Source: Streptomyces capitiformicae (GTDB taxonomy: Bacteria; Actinomycetota; Actinomycetes; Streptomycetales; Streptomycetaceae). Taken from it: DNA of 64,000 bases. Every line of letters begins with the position of its first letter. The stretch's first letter is position 1. The notes beneath the pieces were generated by a model. That model saw only the letters and a program-made list of their open reading frames with translations, searched no databases and was not told where the DNA came from. The stretch is taken from positions 7,323,486 to 7,387,485 of the forward strand of contig NZ_CP022161.1 in NCBI RefSeq assembly GCF_002214185.1, given 5' to 3'. Positions 59,767 to 64,000 of this stretch are shown one piece after another. Both the position numbers and the translations under genes were made by a program.

Positions 59767-62700
59767 ATGAGCGGATACGAGGCCGCGGCTTTCGAGGGGG
59801 ACGACCGGAGTGGGCGAGGCGGCCAAAGCCGCAAGGGTGGTTCAGGAGGGCAGGGCAGCGAATTCGGCGGGGTGTTGACCGAACTGTTGCTGTTCGAGCG
59901 GCGGGGGGTCGATCCCGCCGCCCATCGGACCGACGGGCCGCGACACACCCGGCAGGGGGAGGCCGGCCTGGAGCGGTGTCTCGCCGTGGCGGCCGCGCTT
60001 GCTGCCGGGGAGCCCAAGCGGGCCTCGGTGTTGTCGAGCGGGTGGCCGCCGGACGAGGGCCACCCCGGGCGCGACGGCGTACAGCTAGTGCCCCGACAGG
60101 CAACGTTCGCCCCGTCGCGACGTCCGGCACGCTCCCCCACTCTCGGCTTCGATCGAGCGGGAGGGGCCCCCATGAGCGGGAGGGGCCCCACCGCCGCACC
60201 GGCCGAAAGCCCAAGTACATCCGGTCCATCTACGGGGCCTTCCGGCCGGCACACCGAGAGCACGCACCGGACGCCGCTCCTTGACGGGCAAACGTTGCCT
60301 GCCGGGGCACTAGCTCGGGCGTTGCGAGCCGCCGCTGTCGCCATGGACCACAACTGGCAGCCCGGCACCTCGACCGTGCCGCTGCGGGCCGAGGCGGTCG
60401 CGGCACTGCACGCCACCGGTGGAGGCACCGAGGCGGCCGTCGCCTCTGTCGGCGACCGGCGGCTCCGGCTCGCCGCGCATCTCGCCGGGCGGGTCTGGCC
60501 CGTACTCCTCTCCGCCCGGATGACGCTCGGCCACACCAGGGGCATGAGCGCCGCTCAGGAGGAGTCCGTCCGGTACGGGGCCGACGCGCCCTGGACCGGG
60601 TGGGACCTGTCGGAGGGGCTGCGGGAGCCGCTCAAGTGGTTCGACGAGTTGTATGAGTTGTACGAATTGTACGAGTTGTGCGACGTGTACGAGGACGCCC
60701 TCGCCCATCACCTGCTGCTGGCCGCCGATCTCCGCGTCCGGGCGGGCGACCGGGAGGCGGCCGAGCCCCTGGCCCGGCGGAGCGTGGCGTGCGCCTCGCG
60801 GACTCCGGCGTCGGTCGGAAGCGTCGCGTTGTTTGTCGGGGACTGGCGGCTGGGCGTCCCCGGTACGGCGGAGCAGTGCGCGGCGGTGTCGGATCCACCC
60901 GGCTCGCGCGCCCTGTCCAGGGCCGCCGCGCAGTACGAGCGTGCCGAAGCCGCGTACCGGCAGGCCGGTTCGGAGCGGGGCCGGGCGGCGGCGCTGCTGC
61001 GTCTCGCCCACACCCAACGGCTCGCGGGGCGGCGGGAGACCTGCCAGGAGACCCTTCACCGGGCCCTGGAGTCGGCGCTCGAGGCCGGCGACGGAGCGTG
61101 TGCCGCGCTCATCCGCGTACATCAGGAGGTCGACGCGATCGCCACCGGTGCGGAGACCGACGCGGAGGCCGTGGACGCCGTCGTGCACTGGGCACGGACG
61201 GACGGCAGTACCTCGTGGCTGCGGGGGTTACGACAACTCGCTGTGGAACGTGCCGAGTTCTGGAGCGCGCGGGGGGATGTAGTCAAGGCCAAGCGAGCGG
61301 TTTCGCTGGCCCAGCGGCTGGTCCACCGGCCGGCCGGGGAATCCGACGACACCGGGGGCATGGCGGTTGCGTCGGTGGCGGGCACGTTCCGGCGGGCGCG
61401 GCACCGGCTTGCCGGGATCGTGCTGACCGACATGGAGCAGCGGGAACACACGGACGCGATCCGGTCTCTCGTCGACCGGGGCGAGCCTCCGGAACTACAG
61501 AACTGTCTGGGCGTCATCGAGGCCGCCAAGACCTACCACGACCAGGCGTCGGCGCTGCGCGACCCCGATCTGATGGCCGCCTCGCGCGCCGCGATCGAGT
61601 TCGCGCTCGACATCGGGACGCGGTACCTGGCCGGCGGCGATCAGGTGGACACGGCCCTCGGCATGCTCTGGTCCGATCTCGCCGCCGGTCAGGCGCAGGA
61701 GACCTTGTTCCGCTCCCGTCGCGCCCGTGCGGCCGGGCTGGCTGAGGAGGCGGATCGCCTCGCCCGGCAGGTCCTGCGGGAGGCCGAGGACATCCCGGAC
61801 GAACTGTTCCGGCTCCTCGTGCGCTGCGCCGCCCACACGGACCTGCGGCAGCCGGCCGAGGCCGTCGCCGCGACGGCGGCGGCCGAGCCGAGGCTCCCGG
61901 CCATCGTCGCCGCCTCGCTGTGGCTGCGGTTGGGGGAGCCCGAGCGGGCCGCGCCGCATGTCCCGCGCATCGGTGTCGACGGCCCCGGACCGGACCAGCC
62001 GTGGGAGGTGCCCGCGATCCGGGCCGACCTCGCACTGGCCGGGCATGCCTACGACGAGGCCGCCGCGCATGCCCGGCAGGGGCTCGCCGCGTTCGAGGAG
62101 CACCGCCGCAGGCTCGCCCGTGACGCCCTGCGCGCCTCGTCGGCCGACGACTTGATCATCGCCGGGCTCCAGCACGCCGCCGTGCTCGCCCTGCTGTCGT
62201 CCGGCGGCCCCGACGCGGCAGCCGCCGCTTTCGACCAGGCCGAACGCGGCCGCGCCGGCTTCCTCGACGCCGTCCACGCCCTCGACACGGCCACCGCCGG
62301 GCCGCCGACCGCCCGCGCGGCGGTACGCGACTGGCTTGCCGCCGAGGTCCGCTGGTCGGCCGCGTTCGAGGAACGGGCGGCCGAGATCCGCCGCCGGGCG
62401 GACCCGGAACGTACGGACGCGCCGACGGTGACATGGGCGGCCGACCCGGAACAGGCACAGGCGCACATCGGCGAGGTGGAACAGGCCCTGGACGCCGCCG
62501 AGTCGGAGGTACGGCGGCTCGCTCCCGCATCGCTGAGCGCCTCGCCCACCGCCTTGCATACTTCCGTGCACGCCGCCTCCCACGACTCCGCACTGCCGAA
62601 CGCGGCGTCCGTGGCCGAGGCGCTGCCCGAGGACGCCCTTCTGCTCACCTATCACGTCTTCGACGACATCCTCGTCGGCTGGGCGATGACCCGTGAGGCG

Positions 62701-63828
62701 CTGGTTCACGAGCGGTTCACCCGGCGGCCGCACACCACGGTGGCGGCGGCCCGGCGCTTCCGCGACTGGTGCGCGCTGGCGGACGCCCACGGGGACGACC
62801 ACGGCGGTGCGGCGGCGGGGCGGGACCTGGCCGACGACCTGCTGCGGCCCTTCGCCGCAGCGCTGCGCGATCACCGGCGGGTGATCGTGGTGCCCCCGGC
62901 CGCGTTGGCCCTGCTGCCGTTCCACGCGCTGCCCTGGAACGGTGACGTCCTCGGCGCCGGCCACGACGTGTCGTACCTTCCCGCGGCCTCCCTCCTCACC
63001 CGGCGCCACCGGCAGCCGCCGGAGCGGCCCTGGACCGAGCTGGACGCCCTACTGGTCGGCGCTCCCGCGAGCGATCCCCGCCATGGCCTGCGGGAGCTGC
63101 CGGGCACCGCCGCCGAAGTCGTCGAAGCCGCCCGGTTGTTGCCCCGGGGGCGGGCGCTCACGGGGGCCACCGCCACCCGCGACGAGGTGCTGAGGGCGGC
63201 GCGCGGATGCGGCGTGCTGCATCTCGCCACCCACGGGCTGGTCGACGAACTCGCCCCGAACCGCAGCCGGTTGCCCCTCGCCGGGGACGACGTCCTCGGC
63301 CTCGCCGACCTCCTGGCCGTCGCCCACGACCCCCAACTGCTGGTGCTGTCCGGCTGCGACACCGGACGGGGCACCGCCACCGCCGGCGGAGATGTACTGG
63401 GCCTGACCCGAGCCGCCCTGATCACCGGCGCCCGGCACGCGGTCGTCTCGCTCTGGCCGGTCGGCGACGCCACCGGCTGCCTCGTCCTGGCCCACACCTA
63501 CCGGCATCTGACCGCGGAACCCTTGCCCACCGCGCCCGTCGTGTCCCTCGGCGCGGCGCTGGCCAGGGCGCAGCGCGAGGTACGCGACATGTCCGGCGCC
63601 GAGCGGTACGAGGAGTTCCGCGAGCTCACGCGGAGGGCCGAGGTCCATCCGGGCCCGGCCTCGCGTGCCCGCAGCCGGGCCGGAAATCCTTGGGACTCCA
63701 GGGACTCCAGGGACTCCAGGGACTTCAGGGACTCCAGGGACTTCAGGGACTCCGCACCGCTCCGTCGCCGCGAGGCAGACCACCGGCACCCGTACCACTG
63801 GGCGCCCTTCATCCACGTAGGGGTGTGA
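59767..63828 (+). CDS. Helical-repeat CHAT-domain cysteine protease
   Basis: A 1353-aa protein. After a low-complexity N-terminus come several hundred residues of TPR-like helices (AAQYERAEAAYRQAGSERGRAAALLRLA and similar). The CHAT caspase-like protease domain covers about residues 960-1290, with catalytic His in VLHLATHG (residue 1156) and Cys in LVLSGCDTG (residue 1197). ATG 59767 is chosen for its strong GGAGGG site; open frame further upstream overlaps the previous gene. Three oddities: an in-frame inverted-repeat element (60085-60313), 9-bp coding repeats, and a TTA leucine codon at 61228. CHAT proteases often execute programmed cell death in bacterial conflict systems, here presumably gated by the upstream NTPases. 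Confidence 0.82.
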   Translation: MSGYEAAAFEGDDRSGRGGQSRKGGSGGQGSEFGGVLTELLLFERRGVDPAAHRTDGPRHTRQGEAGLERCLAVAAALAAGEPKRASVLSSGWPPDEGHPGRDGVQLVPRQATFAPSRRPARSPTLGFDRAGGAPMSGRGPTAAPAESPSTSGPSTGPSGRHTESTHRTPLLDGQTLPAGALARALRAAAVAMDHNWQPGTSTVPLRAEAVAALHATGGGTEAAVASVGDRRLRLAAHLAGRVWPVLLSARMTLGHTRGMSAAQEESVRYGADAPWTGWDLSEGLREPLKWFDELYELYELYELCDVYEDALAHHLLLAADLRVRAGDREAAEPLARRSVACASRTPASVGSVALFVGDWRLGVPGTAEQCAAVSDPPGSRALSRAAAQYERAEAAYRQAGSERGRAAALLRLAHTQRLAGRRETCQETLHRALESALEAGDGACAALIRVHQEVDAIATGAETDAEAVDAVVHWARTDGSTSWLRGLRQLAVERAEFWSARGDVVKAKRAVSLAQRLVHRPAGESDDTGGMAVASVAGTFRRARHRLAGIVLTDMEQREHTDAIRSLVDRGEPPELQNCLGVIEAAKTYHDQASALRDPDLMAASRAAIEFALDIGTRYLAGGDQVDTALGMLWSDLAAGQAQETLFRSRRARAAGLAEEADRLARQVLREAEDIPDELFRLLVRCAAHTDLRQPAEAVAATAAAEPRLPAIVAASLWLRLGEPERAAPHVPRIGVDGPGPDQPWEVPAIRADLALAGHAYDEAAAHARQGLAAFEEHRRRLARDALRASSADDLIIAGLQHAAVLALLSSGGPDAAAAAFDQAERGRAGFLDAVHALDTATAGPPTARAAVRDWLAAEVRWSAAFEERAAEIRRRADPERTDAPTVTWAADPEQAQAHIGEVEQALDAAESEVRRLAPASLSASPTALHTSVHAASHDSALPNAASVAEALPEDALLLTYHVFDDILVGWAMTREALVHERFTRRPHTTVAAARRFRDWCALADAHGDDHGGAAAGRDLADDLLRPFAAALRDHRRVIVVPPAALALLPFHALPWNGDVLGAGHDVSYLPAASLLTRRHRQPPERPWTELDALLVGAPASDPRHGLRELPGTAAEVVEAARLLPRGRALTGATATRDEVLRAARGCGVLHLATHGLVDELAPNRSRLPLAGDDVLGLADLLAVAHDPQLLVLSGCDTGRGTATAGGDVLGLTRAALITGARHAVVSLWPVGDATGCLVLAHTYRHLTAEPLPTAPVVSLGAALARAQREVRDMSGAERYEEFRELTRRAEVHPGPASRARSRAGNPWDSRDSRDSRDFRDSRDFRDSAPLRRREADHRHPYHWAPFIHVGV
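60085..60313. mobile_element. MITE-like inverted-repeat element inserted in frame in the CHAT gene
   Basis: Terminal inverted repeats of about 33 bp (left AGTGCCCCGACAGGCAACGT from 60087; right its complement with two mismatches and one indel, ending 60311) are flanked by CTAG on each side (60085-60088, 60310-60313). Removing one TA- or CTAG-type target copy takes out 225 bp, exactly 75 codons, and joins GVQL to ARALRAAAVAMDHNW as one helix. It has no transposase gene and no stop in the host frame. Confidence 0.75.
60130..60174 (+). repeat. 45-bp dispersed repeat, copy C (inside the inserted element)
   Basis: CGCTCCCCCACTCTCGGCTT...CCCCCATG, related to copies A (7268) and B (46937). It is the only one of the three inside a coding sequence, and it lies within the inverted-repeat element. 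Confidence 0.65.
60646..60690 (+). repeat. Five 9-bp coding tandem units (ELY)n
   Basis: GAGTTGTAT, GAGTTGTAC, GAATTGTAC, GAGTTGTGC, GACGTGTAC encode ELYELYELYELCDVY. The codons are unusually AT-rich for this gene, pointing to recent slippage expansion. Confidence 0.75.
61228..61230 (+). other. TTA leucine codon (bldA-dependent translation)
   Basis: Codon 488 of the CHAT gene is TTA (context ...WLRGLRQ...). In Streptomyces TTA is read only by the bldA tRNA, which accumulates late in growth. I noticed no other in-frame TTA in the genes of the window, but the check was by eye. Confidence 0.8.
63692..63754 (+). repeat. Seven 9-bp coding tandem units near the C-terminus of the CHAT protein
   Basis: GGGACTCCA-type units (variants GGGACTTCA, last GGGACTCCG) encode DSRDSRDSRDFRDSRDFRDS. 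They lie after the protease domain in an Arg/Asp-rich linker, 72 bp before the stop codon. Confidence 0.85.
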
Positions 63829-63829
63829 G

Positions 63830-64000
63830 ATGACGCTGCGAGCGGTGCTGATCGGCGCCGAGACCTACGGCCTGACCGGCGTCCACACCGATGTCGAGCT
63901 GATGGGCGAACTGCTCACCGGACACGGCTTCACCGACATCCGGACCCATACGGGCGACCGGGCGGGCTACGCGCGCATCAAGGGAGCGTTGAGCGCACTC
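63830..64000 (+). CDS. Caspase-like (peptidase C14) protein, N-terminal part
   Basis: The first 57 codons are present: MTLRAVLIGAETYGL, then GVHTDVELMGELLTGHGFTD and RAGYARIKGALSAL. This is the opening of a caspase p20 domain (alLIG--Y-L-G---D---M--lL---GF--I and then an I--AL--L helix). The catalytic His and Cys would be beyond the window. ATG 63830 is one base after the CHAT stop, so the two are translationally coupled. Confidence 0.7.
   Translation, partial: MTLRAVLIGAETYGLTGVHTDVELMGELLTGHGFTDIRTHTGDRAGYARIKGALSAL

Noticed and set aside
60085..60313. Complete insertion sequence in the CHAT gene.
   Set aside because: The element is only about 225 bp and encodes no transposase; it is at most a non-autonomous MITE-like element.
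63692..63754. Possible CRISPR-like array.
   Set aside because: Units are only 9 bp, have no spacers, and are in the reading frame of the CHAT gene.

Overview
The window is high-GC actinobacterial DNA, almost certainly a Streptomyces chromosome. The codon bias, GTG/TTG starts with strong AGGAGG sites and a WhiI-type sporulation regulator point that way. So does the gene order rok7B7-xylFGH, dxs, amino-acid permease, fadB/fadA, rnd, whiI, DUF3000, hemE, hemG-hemQ, murC and msrB, which from memory matches the S. coelicolor SCO6007 to SCO6061 core region. No tRNA, rRNA, CRISPR array or complete insertion sequence was seen.

Left part (1-23.6 kb): the last codons of a sugar ABC permease, a ROK regulator, a three-gene xylose-type ABC importer, dxs, an amino-acid permease, a GT39-type membrane glycosyltransferase, a NYN/PIN protein, galE, and a fatty-acid oxidation pair (fadB-fadA) behind a palindromic operator candidate. 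Next comes a beta-mannoside module: a LacI regulator and a GH2 mannosidase, divergent from a binding protein and two permeases with no ATPase of their own. RNase D follows.

Middle part (23.6-51.8 kb): whiI with a sigma-WhiG-like promoter, DUF3000, hemE, a CoA-disulfide-reductase-like enzyme, a DUF4349 lipoprotein and hemG-hemQ. After them lies a group of three DUF4142 paralogues around a DUF692 (MNIO) iron enzyme. The rest of this part holds a small secreted cysteine protein, a PTH2-like protein, an ABC ATPase/membrane pair, a NodB deacetylase lipoprotein, an SPFH protein, a SulP transporter with a beta-carbonic anhydrase, ZapE, a RibD-like reductase, murC, msrB, a MAB_1171c-like membrane protein and an FAD monooxygenase.

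Right part (51.8-64 kb): this is the accessory-looking region and the best candidate for an undescribed system. Five co-directional genes encode a dynamin-like GTPase, an Hsp70/actin-fold ATPase with a very large insertion, an unrecognised 437-aa partner, a 1353-aa repeat-helical protein ending in a CHAT cysteine protease domain, and the start of a caspase-like protein cut by the window edge. The GTPase plus Hsp70-like pair recalls SrfC/SrfB, and the CHAT plus caspase end recalls bacterial conflict or cell-death modules. The CHAT gene also carries an in-frame 225-bp inverted-repeat insertion, two 9-bp coding tandem repeats and a TTA (bldA) codon.
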